DNA from: an uncultured Oscillospiraceae bacterium | GTDB lineage: Bacteria > Bacillota > Clostridia > Oscillospirales > Acutalibacteraceae | Assembly: GCA_900555015.1 (NCBI GenBank) | Contig: USJL01000001.1 | Location: forward strand, 116,894-180,893 | DNA length: 64,000 nt | Direction: 5' to 3' | In this document: positions 45,278 to 54,936 of the stretch, piece by piece | Numbering within the stretch: position 1 is the first letter of the stretch | How the letters are laid out: every line of letters starts with the position of its first letter | Notes under the pieces: model-generated | Told to the model about the DNA's origin: nothing | The model's database searches: none | The model's input: only the letters and a program-made list of their open reading frames with translations | Translations under genes and position numbers: made by a program

Positions 45278-46242
45278 TGGCAGAACAAATTATTACTTTT
45301 GATGCAATAGACCAGGCGGTTAGCCTTTTTGGTTCTTTTGACGAAAATATTAAAATAATTGAAGATGAGTTGGACGTTTCCGTTATAAGCCGTGGCAGTG
45401 ATTTAAAAATCTGCGGAAATGAAGAAAATGTTTCAAAAGCCGTGCGTGCTTTAAACAGCCTGCTTGTTTTTATAAAAAAAGGCGAACCTTTAACAAGCCA
45501 AAATGTGCGCTATGCAATAAGCCTTGTTAATGAGGGCAATGAGGATAAATTAAGCTCTATTTCAACAGATACGGTGTGCATTACTTCAAAAGGAAAGCCT
45601 GTTAAAGCCAAAACTTTGGGTCAAAAAAAATATTGCACCGCTATTGATGAAAATACTGTAACTTTCGGTATCGGTCCCGCCGGTACAGGCAAAACCTATT
45701 TGGCAGTCGCAAAGGCAGTTACGGCTTTTCGTGCCAAAGAGGTTGATAAAATAATTTTAACACGCCCTGCTGTTGAAGCCGGTGAAAGCTTGGGCTTTTT
45801 GCCGGGTGATTTGCAAAGTAAAGTTGACCCCTATTTACGACCTCTTTACGACGCTTTGTTTGAAATGCTCGGCGCAGAGAATTTTCAGCGTTGCCAGGAA
45901 AGGGGAACCATAGAAGTTGCTCCTCTTGCATATATGCGTGGCAGAACTCTTGACGACAGTTTTATAATACTTGACGAAGCACAAAATACAACGCCGGAGC
46001 AAATGAAAATGTTTTTAACAAGGCTTGGATTTAATTCAAAAATGGTTGTTACCGGTGATATAACTCAAATTGATTTACCGTCGGGGAAAAAATCCGGTTT
46101 AAAAAAAGTAATGCGAATATTAAAAAATGTGGATGATATTGCAATGTGCAAATTTACACAAAAGGATGTTGTTCGCCATAAGCTTGTACAAGATATAATC
46201 AAAGCTTATGAAAAATATGACAGTGAGGAGAGGAATAAATAA
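45277..46242 (+). CDS. phoH: PhoH-like ATPase (YbeZ family)
   Basis: ATP-binding protein of the PhoH branch that partners YbeY in rRNA processing. The 321 residues have an N-terminal KH-like region (about 1-60), Walker A GPAGTGKT (133-140), ILTRPAVEAGESLGFLPGD, and Walker B IILDEAQN. One-base overlaps join it to corC and ybeY, implying tight coupling. Confidence 0.92.
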   Translation: MAEQIITFDAIDQAVSLFGSFDENIKIIEDELDVSVISRGSDLKICGNEENVSKAVRALNSLLVFIKKGEPLTSQNVRYAISLVNEGNEDKLSSISTDTVCITSKGKPVKAKTLGQKKYCTAIDENTVTFGIGPAGTGKTYLAVAKAVTAFRAKEVDKIILTRPAVEAGESLGFLPGDLQSKVDPYLRPLYDALFEMLGAENFQRCQERGTIEVAPLAYMRGRTLDDSFIILDEAQNTTPEQMKMFLTRLGFNSKMVVTGDITQIDLPSGKKSGLKKVMRILKNVDDIAMCKFTQKDVVRHKLVQDIIKAYEKYDSEERNK

Positions 46243-46745
46243 TGAACAGAGTAAAAGTTTCAATATCAAATATTCAAAAAGACGTTAAAGTACCTACGGG
46301 TATACGACTTTTAATTCGCCGTTGTTGCCATGCGGTTCTTGAATTGGAAAATTTTGACGGCTCTGCCGAAGTTTCGGTAACTTTTGTAAATAATGAGCAA
46401 ATAAGAGAGTTAAATAAAAAACACAGAAATATTGATAAGGCAACAGATGTTCTTTCTTTCCCTTTGGGTGAAAACGGCGTTTATGATGTTAATATGGACA
46501 CAGGCGCAAAAATGCTTGGCGATATTGTTATTTCAATGGAAAAGGCTGTGGAACAGGCAGAATTATACAATCATCCACTTCAGCGTGAAATCGGCTTTTT
46601 AACAGTACATTCAATGCTTCACCTTTTAGGATATGACCATGAAAACGGCGGCATGGAAGAAGTAAGAATGCGTGAAAAAGAGGAAACTGTGTTAACTCAA
46701 ATCGGCTGGAAAAGAGATAACAGTTATTATATGGAGGACGAATAA
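46242..46745 (+). CDS. ybeY: Endoribonuclease YbeY (rRNA maturation factor)
   Basis: Single-strand-specific metallo-RNase for 16S 3'-end maturation and ribosome quality control. The 167 residues have the zinc motif HSMLHLLGYDH with His123, His127 and His133, plus NKKHRNIDKATDVLSFP, which marks the family. Overlaps phoH and era by one base each. Confidence 0.94.
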   Translation: MNRVKVSISNIQKDVKVPTGIRLLIRRCCHAVLELENFDGSAEVSVTFVNNEQIRELNKKHRNIDKATDVLSFPLGENGVYDVNMDTGAKMLGDIVISMEKAVEQAELYNHPLQREIGFLTVHSMLHLLGYDHENGGMEEVRMREKEETVLTQIGWKRDNSYYMEDE

Positions 46746-47632
46746 TGACCAAAACCGCATTTATTGCAATAGTGGGCAAGCCCAATGTGGGCAAATCTTC
46801 AATACTTAATAAAGTTTTGGGTGCAAAAATTGCCATTGTTTCTTCAAAGCCGCAAACAACACGCACACGAATTATAGGCGTTTTGACTATTGATGAAACA
46901 CAGCTCGTTTTTACCGATACTCCCGGTTATCATAAACCTCACAACAGATTGGGCGAGTATATGAATAACGCCGTGGGCGACAGTATCGGCGGCACAGATA
47001 CTGTTTTGTTTGTTGTTGAACCTCAAGGTGAGCTTGAAGAAAAAGAACTTGAATTAATTGAAAGATTTAAAAAAGAAAAGCTGCCTGTAATTCTTGCAAT
47101 AAATAAAATTGATATGGTTAAAGATAAAAAGGTTATTCTTCAGCGTATATTATACCTTTCAAAGTTATATGATTTTACGGCTGTTGTTCCGGTTTCGGCA
47201 TCCGAAGGTACGGGAATGGATGAGCTTGTTGACGAAATGAAAAAAACAGCCTTTGAAAGTCCTCATTTCTTCCCGGATGATACTTTAACCGACCAGCCGG
47301 AAAGAGTGCTTGCGGCAGAAATGATAAGAGAAAAAATTCTTCGCCTTATGGATAAAGAGGTCCCGCACGGAATTGCCGTTTCCATTGAAAAAATGAGTGA
47401 AAGAAAAGATAAGCCCATTCTTGATATTGATGCCGTTATTTATTGCGAGCGTGAAACTCATAAAGGTATGATAATCGGCAAAAACGGTGCAATGCTTAAA
47501 AAAATTTCAACTTTTGCAAGGCAGGATTTAGAGTCGTTTTTTGATGTTAAAGTTAATTTGCACACTTGGGTTAAGGTTAAAGAAAATTGGCGCAACCGTG
47601 AAGGTTTGATTCATAACTTCGGTTTGGATTAA
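46745..47632 (+). CDS. era: GTPase Era
   Basis: 16S rRNA-binding GTPase needed for 30S assembly. The 295 residues contain G1 GKPNVGKS (11-18), switch region KPQTTRTR, G3 DTPG (58-61), G4 NKID, and a C-terminal KH domain with GMIIGKNGAMLKKI. Followed by the small yqzL-like gene and recO, as in many Firmicutes. Confidence 0.96.
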   Translation: MTKTAFIAIVGKPNVGKSSILNKVLGAKIAIVSSKPQTTRTRIIGVLTIDETQLVFTDTPGYHKPHNRLGEYMNNAVGDSIGGTDTVLFVVEPQGELEEKELELIERFKKEKLPVILAINKIDMVKDKKVILQRILYLSKLYDFTAVVPVSASEGTGMDELVDEMKKTAFESPHFFPDDTLTDQPERVLAAEMIREKILRLMDKEVPHGIAVSIEKMSERKDKPILDIDAVIYCERETHKGMIIGKNGAMLKKISTFARQDLESFFDVKVNLHTWVKVKENWRNREGLIHNFGLD

Positions 47633-47687
47633 AATGGCACAAATTAATCACTTGTCATAGGATAAAATAATTGTGGCGGTGATTGTT

Positions 47688-47837
47688 TTGATTGATTCAA
47701 ATTGGGTTCATTTTACAGAAACCGGAAATATAAATTATTATTTGAAATATAAGGAAAATCAAAAATCAAAGGCAGAAAATAATGCGAATTGTAACAAAGG
47801 GATTAGTGATAAAGGAGCAAACAATAGGGGAGAGTGA
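47688..47837 (+). CDS. YqzL-like small protein (TTG start), between era and recO
   Basis: A 49-residue reading frame. Its first 23 residues, SNWVHFTETGNINYYLKYKE around positions 4-23, match the YqzL pattern (W..F..TG.I..YL.yKe) of a tiny Firmicute protein of unknown role that is encoded at exactly this place. The start is read as TTG at 47688 because GGCGGTGAT lies 6 bases upstream. The frame runs 56 bases into recO (ends 47837), so its Lys/Asn-rich C-terminal half is shared DNA and may carry little constraint. Confidence 0.7.
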   Translation: MIDSNWVHFTETGNINYYLKYKENQKSKAENNANCNKGISDKGANNRGE

Positions 47838-48519
47838 CCGTTTAGTTACTCTCCTTACTGCTGATTACGGGCTTGTTAAGGCATTTGTTCGCAGGGCAAA
47901 ACAAATGAAAAGTAAGCTTAATTCCGCTACAACCCTTTTTGCTTACAGCGAATTTGGACTTTACAGAACTAAAGACGCTTTTGTTGTTGATGACGCTGTG
48001 CCTATTGATGTATTTTTTGATTTAAGAAAAGATATAGAGCGTTTATCTTTGGCACAGTATTTTGCTCAACTTGCTTATGAAATGTCGGCAGAAGAACAGC
48101 CTGAAAAGGAAATGCTTGTTTTAACATTAAATTCTCTTTACCTTTTGTGTAAGGGTGAAAAAAATATTAGGCAAATAAAAGCCGTTTTTGAATTAAGGGC
48201 AGTATCTTTGGGCGGTTATATGCCGGCAGTTCTTGCCTGCGATAATTGCGGTACATATGAAACGGATGTAATGTATTTTGATACTTCGGCAGGCAAAATA
48301 TATTGCGAAAACTGCCCTAAATTCGGTGCAATTAAAGTTCCTAAAAATGTTATAACGGCTGTTCGTTATATTTGTTTAACGGAACCTAAAAAAATATTCG
48401 GCTTTAATCTTGATGATAATTGCCTTAATTTATTGGTTGATATTGCCGAAAAATATGCGCTTACCTGCGTTGGCAGAAATTTAAGCGCACTTGATTTTTA
48501 TAAAGGATTACTACAATGA
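47782..48519 (+). CDS. recO: DNA repair protein RecO
   Basis: RecFOR mediator that loads RecA onto SSB-coated DNA. The 245 residues have the N-terminal OB fold (VIKEQTIGESDRLVTLLTADYGL), a helical region, and a zinc site of two CxxC pairs (Cys153/156, Cys175/178). It overlaps the YqzL-like gene upstream and mutS2 downstream (ATGA). Confidence 0.93.
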   Translation: MRIVTKGLVIKEQTIGESDRLVTLLTADYGLVKAFVRRAKQMKSKLNSATTLFAYSEFGLYRTKDAFVVDDAVPIDVFFDLRKDIERLSLAQYFAQLAYEMSAEEQPEKEMLVLTLNSLYLLCKGEKNIRQIKAVFELRAVSLGGYMPAVLACDNCGTYETDVMYFDTSAGKIYCENCPKFGAIKVPKNVITAVRYICLTEPKKIFGFNLDDNCLNLLVDIAEKYALTCVGRNLSALDFYKGLLQ

Positions 48520-50888
48520 ATAAACACTTTAAAGCACTTGAACTTGACGTTGTGTTGGAAATGCTGGCACAGCAGGCAAGCTGTGACGATGCAAAAGAGG
48601 AGGCGTTGTCATTAATTCCGGCGTCGGATATTAACGAAGCAGAACTTTTGCTTTCGCAAACCGAAGATGCGTTTTCGTTGCTTGCACGTTTTGGCTCTCC
48701 GTCATTTTCAGGTTTGAAAAATGTAAATAACGCTTTGGCAAGGGCGGCTGCAGGTGCGTCTTTAAATCCAAAAGAATTACTTGACGTTGCTTATAATCTT
48801 CGTGCTGTTCGTTCGCTTTATGAGTGGTACGGCCATTGTTCAAATGTTCATACGAATTTAGATTTTTTCTTTGAAAATATAACCGTTAATAAATACCTTG
48901 AAACAAAAATATTAACGGCTATTGTAAGCGAAGAAGAGATTGCAGACCAAGCCTCTGAAGAATTGGCAGAAATAAGGCGTAAAATTCGTGCCAAGTCAAA
49001 TTCCGTCAGGGAAAAACTTGATTCTATTATTCACAGTTCTCATTACCAAAAATTTTTGCAAGAGGCTATTATAACTCAAAGAAACGGCAGGTATGTTGTT
49101 CCCGTAAAAGCAGAAAACCGTGGCGAGGTGCAAGGTCTTGTGCACGATACTTCCGCTTCCGGCGCAACTGTTTTCATCGAGCCTGTTTCCGTTGTTGACG
49201 CTAATAACGACATAAAAATGCTTCAGGGCAGGGAAAGAGAAGAAATTCAAAGGATTCTTTTTGAATTGTCTGTTGAGGCAGGCAATTTTGCAGACAGTAT
49301 CAGGCAGTCTTACGAAAGTGCAGTTAAAATTAATTTGATTTTTGCAAAGGCACAGCTTGCATACAAAATGAAAGCTTCAAAGCCGATTTTAAACAATGAG
49401 GGAATTATTGAATTGAAAAATGCACGCCATCCTCTTTTAAACCCCAAAACGGTTGTGCCTACAAATATTTCCCTGGGAATAGATTTTGACACGCTTGTAA
49501 TTACCGGTCCTAACACAGGCGGTAAAACCGTTTCAATTAAGACTATAGGCTTATTTACATTAATGGCAGAATGCGGCTTGCTTCTTCCTGTTTCCGATAT
49601 GTCAAAAATATCCGTTTTTAAAAATGTTCTTGTTGATGTGGGCGATGAGCAAAGTATTCAGCAAAATCTTTCCACTTTTTCATCACATATGGTTAACATT
49701 ATAGATATTATGAAGCGTGCCGACGAAAATTCTCTTGTTTTGATTGATGAGTTGGGTTCCGGCACAGACCCTGTTGAAGGCGCTGCTTTAGCAGTTTCTA
49801 TAATTGAAAATTTAAGGTCAAAAGGTGCAAAAATTGCTGCCACAACCCATTATGCCGAGTTAAAAGCATATGCCCTTGAAACTGACGGAGTTTCAAACGG
49901 TTGTTGCGAATTTGATGTAAATACATTGCAACCTACTTATAAATTGTTAATCGGCGTTCCCGGCAGGTCAAATGCTTTTGCAATTACCCGCCGTTTGGGT
50001 ATGGATGAATCGGTTGTTAATAAAGCAAAAGATATTGTCAGCAGTGAAAACCGTTCTTTTGAGGCAGTTCTTGAGCAGTTGGAGCAAACACGCCTTGAAC
50101 TTGAAAAAGAAAAGGAAAAAGCAGAAAAGGCAACAGAAGCGGCAAACAGAATGCGTTCTAAGGCTCAATCGGAAAAAGATAAAATAGAGCAGTTAAAAGC
50201 TAATGAAATGGAAAAAACAAAGCGTGAGGCTGAAAAAATAATAAATGCCGCAAAACGCCAAAGTTCCGATTTTCTTTTGCAACTTGAAAAATTAAAAAAA
50301 GAAGTAAGCCAATCAAATGCTACAGAAGTTGCAAGAAAAACAAGGCGTGAAATAAAAAATCGTCTTGGTGAAATGGACGATATTGTTAATCCCCGTGAAC
50401 TTGCCGATAATTGGGATAATGATTATAAATTGCCACGTTCTGTTGTTAAAGGCGATGCCGTAATCATTCGCTCTTTAGGCGAGGGAGAGGTGCTGGAAGT
50501 TTCAAACAATAATGTTCTTGTTCAGTCCGGTATGATTAAAACCCGTGTTAAAATGAGCGATTTAATGCTTACCGAAAAAAAGAAAAAGCCTCCTGTTAAA
50601 ACCGGCAGGTCTGTTTACAGAACAACATCCAGAGCTGATGCCGACGTTAAAACAGAACTTGATTTAAGAGGTCAAACCGTAGATGAAGCCCTTGCAAATT
50701 TAAGTTTGTTTATAGATAAATGTGTTTTAAATAATATCAGCGAAGTCAGAATAATTCACGGCAAAGGCACCGGTGCTTTGCGTTCTGCCGTTACGGATGA
50801 GTTAAAGCATCACCCGAATATTTCCGAATTTAGGCTGGGCGTTTACGGCGAGGGCGAAAACGGTGTTACCATAGCAAAATTAAAGTAA
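48516..50888 (+). CDS. mutS2: Endonuclease MutS2
   Basis: MutS-related ATPase with Smr nuclease domain, implicated in suppressing recombination and in rescue of collided ribosomes. The 790 residues have MutS core and lever regions, Walker A ITGPNTGGKT (about residue 330), Walker B LVLIDELGSGTD (about 408), a long charged coiled coil (~515-640), and a C-terminal Smr domain with LDLRGQTVDEA and HGKGTGALR. Starts in the recO stop codon. Confidence 0.95.
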   Translation: MNKHFKALELDVVLEMLAQQASCDDAKEEALSLIPASDINEAELLLSQTEDAFSLLARFGSPSFSGLKNVNNALARAAAGASLNPKELLDVAYNLRAVRSLYEWYGHCSNVHTNLDFFFENITVNKYLETKILTAIVSEEEIADQASEELAEIRRKIRAKSNSVREKLDSIIHSSHYQKFLQEAIITQRNGRYVVPVKAENRGEVQGLVHDTSASGATVFIEPVSVVDANNDIKMLQGREREEIQRILFELSVEAGNFADSIRQSYESAVKINLIFAKAQLAYKMKASKPILNNEGIIELKNARHPLLNPKTVVPTNISLGIDFDTLVITGPNTGGKTVSIKTIGLFTLMAECGLLLPVSDMSKISVFKNVLVDVGDEQSIQQNLSTFSSHMVNIIDIMKRADENSLVLIDELGSGTDPVEGAALAVSIIENLRSKGAKIAATTHYAELKAYALETDGVSNGCCEFDVNTLQPTYKLLIGVPGRSNAFAITRRLGMDESVVNKAKDIVSSENRSFEAVLEQLEQTRLELEKEKEKAEKATEAANRMRSKAQSEKDKIEQLKANEMEKTKREAEKIINAAKRQSSDFLLQLEKLKKEVSQSNATEVARKTRREIKNRLGEMDDIVNPRELADNWDNDYKLPRSVVKGDAVIIRSLGEGEVLEVSNNNVLVQSGMIKTRVKMSDLMLTEKKKKPPVKTGRSVYRTTSRADADVKTELDLRGQTVDEALANLSLFIDKCVLNNISEVRIIHGKGTGALRSAVTDELKHHPNISEFRLGVYGEGENGVTIAKLK

Positions 50889-50906
50889 TTTGTATTTATA
50901 CTTTTA

Positions 50907-50937
50907 GTGGGCGAAATTGATTTTTCGCCCATATTTT
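50907..50937 (+). terminator. Terminator after mutS2
   Basis: Stem TGGGCGAAA / TTTCGCCCA with a TTGATT loop, then ATATTTT. Confidence 0.85.
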
Positions 50938-50988
50938 GTGTCAATAGAATTTTTTGAAATTTTATTAAAAAAATTATGTGTTTTTTAC

Positions 50989-51017
50989 TTGACTTAGCGA
51001 ACGTACTTATGTATAAT
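50989..51017 (+). promoter_or_regulatory. Promoter of ylxM-ffh
   Basis: TTGACT, 17-base spacer, TATAAT, 60 bases before the ylxM start. Confidence 0.78.
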
Positions 51018-51078
51018 ATCTCTTGCTGTAAAGATTAAATACTTTACACAAAGTTACATAGGTTCGGGAGGGAAAATC

Positions 51079-51441
51079 GTGGCAAAGAATTTAGAGATTT
51101 CTTATCTTCTTGATTTTTACGGCGAAATGCTTACTAAAAAACAGCACGATTTTCTGGATTATTATTATAATGATGACTTGTCCCTTTCCGAAATAGCCGA
51201 AAATGAAGGTATTACACGCCAAGGGGTTAGGGATGCGGTTAAGCGTGCCGAAAACCAGCTTTTTGAAATGGAAAAATCTTTGGGATTTGCCAAAAGATTT
51301 ACCGAAATGCGAAAAGGCTTGGCAGAAATAAAAGACTGTGCCGAAAGTATTAATGAATATAATCTTGAACACAGCCTTTCAAGAGAAATTAACGATAATG
51401 TTTCACGAATTAAATCCATTGCGGATTTTTTGTGCGAATAA
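51079..51441 (+). CDS. ylxM: YlxM-family DNA-binding protein (SRP-associated, GTG start)
   Basis: Helix-turn-helix protein (UPF0122) always found before ffh in Firmicutes; the homologue in streptococci modulates SRP GTPase activity. The 120 residues contain LTKKQHDFLDYYYNDDLSLSEIAENEGITRQGV-type sigma-factor-like HTH (about 18-50), longer than some members owing to a C-terminal helix. GGGAGGG lies upstream of the GTG. Confidence 0.9.
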   Translation: MAKNLEISYLLDFYGEMLTKKQHDFLDYYYNDDLSLSEIAENEGITRQGVRDAVKRAENQLFEMEKSLGFAKRFTEMRKGLAEIKDCAESINEYNLEHSLSREINDNVSRIKSIADFLCE

Positions 51442-51464
51442 TCGTTTTAAGGAGTTGATTGCTT

Positions 51465-52868
51465 TTGGCATTTGAAGGTCTTTCCGAAAGGCTTGAGAAT
51501 TCCTTTAAAAAACTTCGTGCCAAGGGAAAATTAACCGAGGCAGATGTTAAAGAGGCAATGCGTGAAGTTCGTTTGGCTTTGCTTGAGGCAGACGTTAACT
51601 ACAAAGTTGCCAAAGATTTTACTAAAAAAGTAACTGAACGTGCCGTTGGTGAAGATGTTATGGAATCATTAACACCCGGTCAAATGGTTATTAAAATAGT
51701 TAATGAGGAATTAACGGCTCTTATGGGCGGCAATGAAAGCAGGCTTGCTATTGCTAATCATCCGCCTACAGTTGTTATGATGTGCGGTTTGCAGGGTTCA
51801 GGTAAAACCACACACAGCGCAAAGCTTGCATTAAAGCTTAAAAACGAAGGTCACAGGCCAATGCTTGTTGCCTGCGATATATACAGACCTGCGGCTATTA
51901 AACAACTTCAGGTTGTGGGCGAGCAGGTTGGCGTTCCCGTGTTTGAAATGGGAACGGAAAATCCAGTTAAAATTGCCGAAGAGGCAATTAAATATGCAAA
52001 AGACCACGGAAACGATTATGTTTTCCTTGATACAGCCGGCAGACTTCATATTGATGAACAGCTTATGCAGGAGCTTCAAAATATCAGAAGCACCGTTCAT
52101 CCAAATGAAATTCTTCTTGTAATTGACGCTATGACCGGTCAGGACGCTGTTAATGTTGCAAAAAGTTTTAATGAAACTTTGGGCATAGACGGTGTTATCT
52201 TAACAAAGCTTGACGGCGATACAAGAGGCGGCGCCGCTCTTTCCGTAAGGGCTGTAACAGGCAAGCCTATTAAATTTGTAGGTACGGGTGAAAAACTCGG
52301 CGATTTGGAAACTTTTCATCCAAGTCGAATGGCTTCACGTATTCTCGGTATGGGCGATGTTCTTTCTTTTATTGAAAGGGCAGAGCAAACTCTTGATGAG
52401 AAAAAAGCCGCAGAGCTTGAAAAAAAACTTGCAAAAAACAAATTTGATTTAAACGATTTGCTTGATCAGTTTGACCAAATTGAACGAATGGGCAGTCTTA
52501 AAGATACAATTAAAATGATTCCGGGTATCGGAAGTAAAATTAAAGATGAAGATATTGATGAAAATGCATTTACACGTTTTAAATCAATTATTTATTCAAT
52601 GACATTTGAGGAAAGAAAAAATCCCGATATTATTAATTCATCAAGAAAACGCCGAATTGCCGCAGGTTGCGGTATGAAGGTGGAGGATGTTAATAAACTT
52701 CTTTCTCAGTTTAAACAAATGAAAAAAATGATGAGTCAGTTCGGTGGCAGAAAAGGTCCTAAAGTAAGCAAGAAAATGCGCCGAATGATGCAGGCAAATC
52801 CTGAAATGGCTCAAAAAATGATGGGTATGACCGGCAGCGGTAAAAATAATAACCCTTTCGGTTTTTAA
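51465..52868 (+). CDS. ffh: Signal recognition particle protein Ffh (TTG start)
   Basis: SRP54 GTPase that binds 4.5S/6S RNA and signal peptides. A TTG at 51465 is chosen since the product then begins AFEGLSERLENSFKKLRAKGKL like the family, with AAGGAG 10 bases upstream; another TTG two codons earlier is possible. The 467 residues include the N domain, G1 GLQGSGKTTHSAKLA (about 108), DTAGR, TKLDGDTRGGAAL, and a Met-rich M domain ending in GMTGSGK. Confidence 0.95.
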   Translation: MAFEGLSERLENSFKKLRAKGKLTEADVKEAMREVRLALLEADVNYKVAKDFTKKVTERAVGEDVMESLTPGQMVIKIVNEELTALMGGNESRLAIANHPPTVVMMCGLQGSGKTTHSAKLALKLKNEGHRPMLVACDIYRPAAIKQLQVVGEQVGVPVFEMGTENPVKIAEEAIKYAKDHGNDYVFLDTAGRLHIDEQLMQELQNIRSTVHPNEILLVIDAMTGQDAVNVAKSFNETLGIDGVILTKLDGDTRGGAALSVRAVTGKPIKFVGTGEKLGDLETFHPSRMASRILGMGDVLSFIERAEQTLDEKKAAELEKKLAKNKFDLNDLLDQFDQIERMGSLKDTIKMIPGIGSKIKDEDIDENAFTRFKSIIYSMTFEERKNPDIINSSRKRRIAAGCGMKVEDVNKLLSQFKQMKKMMSQFGGRKGPKVSKKMRRMMQANPEMAQKMMGMTGSGKNNNPFGF

Positions 52869-52938
52869 ACGGTATTAATCCAATATAAATTGGTTTAGTT
52901 AATAATTTTATTTAATATATTTTTTGGAGGTAACAAAA

Positions 52939-53181
52939 ATGGCAGTAAAAATCAGACTTCGCAGAATGGGTGCAAAGAAGGCTCCTTTCTACCGTGTAGT
53001 AGTAGCAGATTCAAGATTCCCTCGTGACGGCAGATTCATTGAAGAAATCGGAACATACAACACAATGGTTGACCCGGCTGAAATCAAAATCGACGCTGAA
53101 AAAGCAAAGAAATGGATTGCTAACGGTGCACAGCCAACAGATACTGTTAAAGACATTCTTAAAAAAGAAGGCATTCTTTAA
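52939..53181 (+). CDS. rpsP: 30S ribosomal protein S16
   Basis: Assembly protein of the 30S body. The ATG at 52939 follows TTGGAGG and gives 80 residues starting [29 protein letters not shown] sequence; an in-frame start five codons upstream sits in the ribosome binding site. The order ffh-rpsP-khpA-rimM-trmD is standard. Confidence 0.96.
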   Translation: MAVKIRLRRMGAKKAPFYRVVVADSRFPRDGRFIEEIGTYNTMVDPAEIKIDAEKAKKWIANGAQPTDTVKDILKKEGIL

Positions 53182-53227
53182 TCTTTAACCTTAAGTAACA
53201 AGATTAAGGATTATGGAGGTGTGTTCT

Positions 53228-53461
53228 TTGAAAGATTTGTTAATGTCTATTACAAAAGGGTTAGTAGATAATCCTGATGCTGTTTCCGTTGATGTTGACG
53301 AAATTAACGAAGAAGGCGTAACTGTTTATCATCTTCATGTTGCAGAGGATGATATGGGCAGAGTAATCGGAAAGCAAGGCAGAATTGCAAAAGCTATCCG
53401 TGTTGTTATGCGTGCAGCAGCAACAAGAAACGATGAAAAAATTTCAGTTGAAATAGACTGA
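53228..53461 (+). CDS. khpA: KH-domain RNA-binding protein KhpA (TTG start)
   Basis: Small global RNA-binding protein that partners KhpB in many Firmicutes and affects cell size. The TTG at 53228 is taken because GGAGGTG lies 5 bases before it; the upstream ATG at 53213 overlaps that site. The 77 residues have the KH GxxG loop as GRVIGKQGRIAKAIRVV. Confidence 0.92.
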   Translation: MKDLLMSITKGLVDNPDAVSVDVDEINEEGVTVYHLHVAEDDMGRVIGKQGRIAKAIRVVMRAAATRNDEKISVEID

Positions 53462-53463
53462 TT

Positions 53464-53488
53464 AAAGCCTCCCAACGGGAGGCTTTTT
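53464..53488 (+). terminator. Terminator after khpA
   Basis: Stem AAAGCCTCCC / GGGAGGCTTT with an AAC loop and a T-run; it divides rpsP-khpA from rimM-trmD and may only reduce read-through. Confidence 0.88.
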
Positions 53489-53529
53489 CAAACGCCGAAT
53501 ATTCGGTAAATCTTATTAACGGTGATAAA

Positions 53530-54039
53530 ATGAAACAATATCTTGAATTGGGAAAATTAATAAACACTCACGGCATTAAAGGTGAAATGAAACTTGATTA
53601 TTGGTGCGACGATATAAGTTATTTGAAGCAGCTTAAACTCGTTTATCTTGATGATTCGGGTAATAATCAATTAACGCTTTTATCTGCACGTCCGCAAAAA
53701 AACAATGCTATAGTTAAGTTTGCGGAAATCACTTCAATAGAGCAGGCAGAAGATTATAAAAACAAAATTATTTACTGTAACCGTGATGATGCCGAAATAG
53801 ATGAAGAAGCAAACTATATTGCCGATTTAATCGGTTGTTCTGTTGTTGATGTTGATACAAATGAAAATTACGGCACAGTTTTTGATGTTGTAAATTACGG
53901 CGCTTCAGATATTTTAGATGTTGTTTTTGAAAAAAAACACAGGTTTGTTCCTGTTATTGAAGATGTTGTTAAGTCCGTTGATATAAATGACGCTGTTATA
54001 AAAATTAAGTATATGAAAGGCCTTTTTGATGAAGATTAA
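53530..54039 (+). CDS. rimM: 16S rRNA processing protein RimM
   Basis: 30S maturation factor that binds S19. The 169 residues have the N-terminal GKLINTHGIKGEMKL segment and the C-terminal PRC-barrel domain with FVPVIEDVVKSVD. The end overlaps trmD by 11 bases. Confidence 0.93.
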   Translation: MKQYLELGKLINTHGIKGEMKLDYWCDDISYLKQLKLVYLDDSGNNQLTLLSARPQKNNAIVKFAEITSIEQAEDYKNKIIYCNRDDAEIDEEANYIADLIGCSVVDVDTNENYGTVFDVVNYGASDILDVVFEKKHRFVPVIEDVVKSVDINDAVIKIKYMKGLFDED

Positions 54040-54754
54040 TATACTTACTCTTTTTCCCGAAATGTGCAATGCCTATTTAAACGAAAGTATTATCGGCAGA
54101 GCAAGAAAATCGGGTAAAGTTGAAATTGAATGTATAGACATAAGAGATTATACAAAGGATAAACACAGGCGAGTAGACGATACTCCTTACGGCGGCGGTA
54201 TGGGAATGATAATGCAGGTTGACCCTGTGTATGATTGCTATAATGCCGTTCGTGAAAAAACAGGCAGCAAGCCTCATTTAATTTACTTAACGCCACAGGG
54301 TAAAACCCTTACTCAAAAAAGAGTTGTTGAACTTTCAAAGCTTGACAATATCGCTCTTCTTTGCGGGCATTACGAGGGTATTGACGAAAGGGTAATAGAA
54401 GAATTGCAGCCTGAGGAAATTTCTGTGGGCGATTATGTGCTTACAGGCGGCGAATTGCCGGCGTTGATTCTTGCGGATTCAATTTCACGAATGTTGCCCG
54501 GCGTTTTGTCCAACGATGAATGTTTTGAGGAGGAAAGTCATTTTAATTCTTTGCTTGAATATCCTCAGTATACACGCCCTTATGAGTGGCACGGCAGAAA
54601 AGTTCCCGATGTATTATTAACGGGTCATCACGCAAATATTGAAAAATGGCGCCGTGAGCAATCTCTTGAAAGAACGGCAAAACGGCGACCGGATATGCTT
54701 GAAAAAGCGGATTTAAATTATGATGATTTAAAATATTTGTCAAAACTCAAATAA
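54029..54754 (+). CDS. trmD: tRNA (guanine-N1-)-methyltransferase TrmD
   Basis: Methylates G37 next to the anticodon and prevents +1 frameshifts. The ATG at 54029 gives 241 residues starting MKINILTLFPEM. The SAM knot is visible as LTPQGKTL, LLCGHYEGIDERV and SVGDYVLTGGELPAL. Confidence 0.96.
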   Translation: MKINILTLFPEMCNAYLNESIIGRARKSGKVEIECIDIRDYTKDKHRRVDDTPYGGGMGMIMQVDPVYDCYNAVREKTGSKPHLIYLTPQGKTLTQKRVVELSKLDNIALLCGHYEGIDERVIEELQPEEISVGDYVLTGGELPALILADSISRMLPGVLSNDECFEEESHFNSLLEYPQYTRPYEWHGRKVPDVLLTGHHANIEKWRREQSLERTAKRRPDMLEKADLNYDDLKYLSKLK

Positions 54755-54841
54755 TAGCAAAAAATTATGTGTATTTTGCACAAATCAAGGTGTAATATTT
54801 TGTGTTAAATTTATGTTACCTACGAACTTTACCACAATTTG

Positions 54842-54869
54842 TTGACCTTATTAAGTTTAGTGATATAAT
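54842..54869 (+). promoter_or_regulatory. Promoter of ptsH (extended -10)
   Basis: TTGACC, 16-base spacer and TATAAT preceded by TG, an extended -10 element. Confidence 0.72.
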
Positions 54870-54936
54870 AGTAATGTGTGAGAACAGAGATATTTATTTA
54901 TTAATGTTTTTTATTAATTGATGAGAGGTTTTAATT

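Noticed and set aside
52869..52938. Possible rpsP promoter TTGGTT-17-TAATAT
   Set aside because: Too weak in this AT-rich gap to separate from chance.
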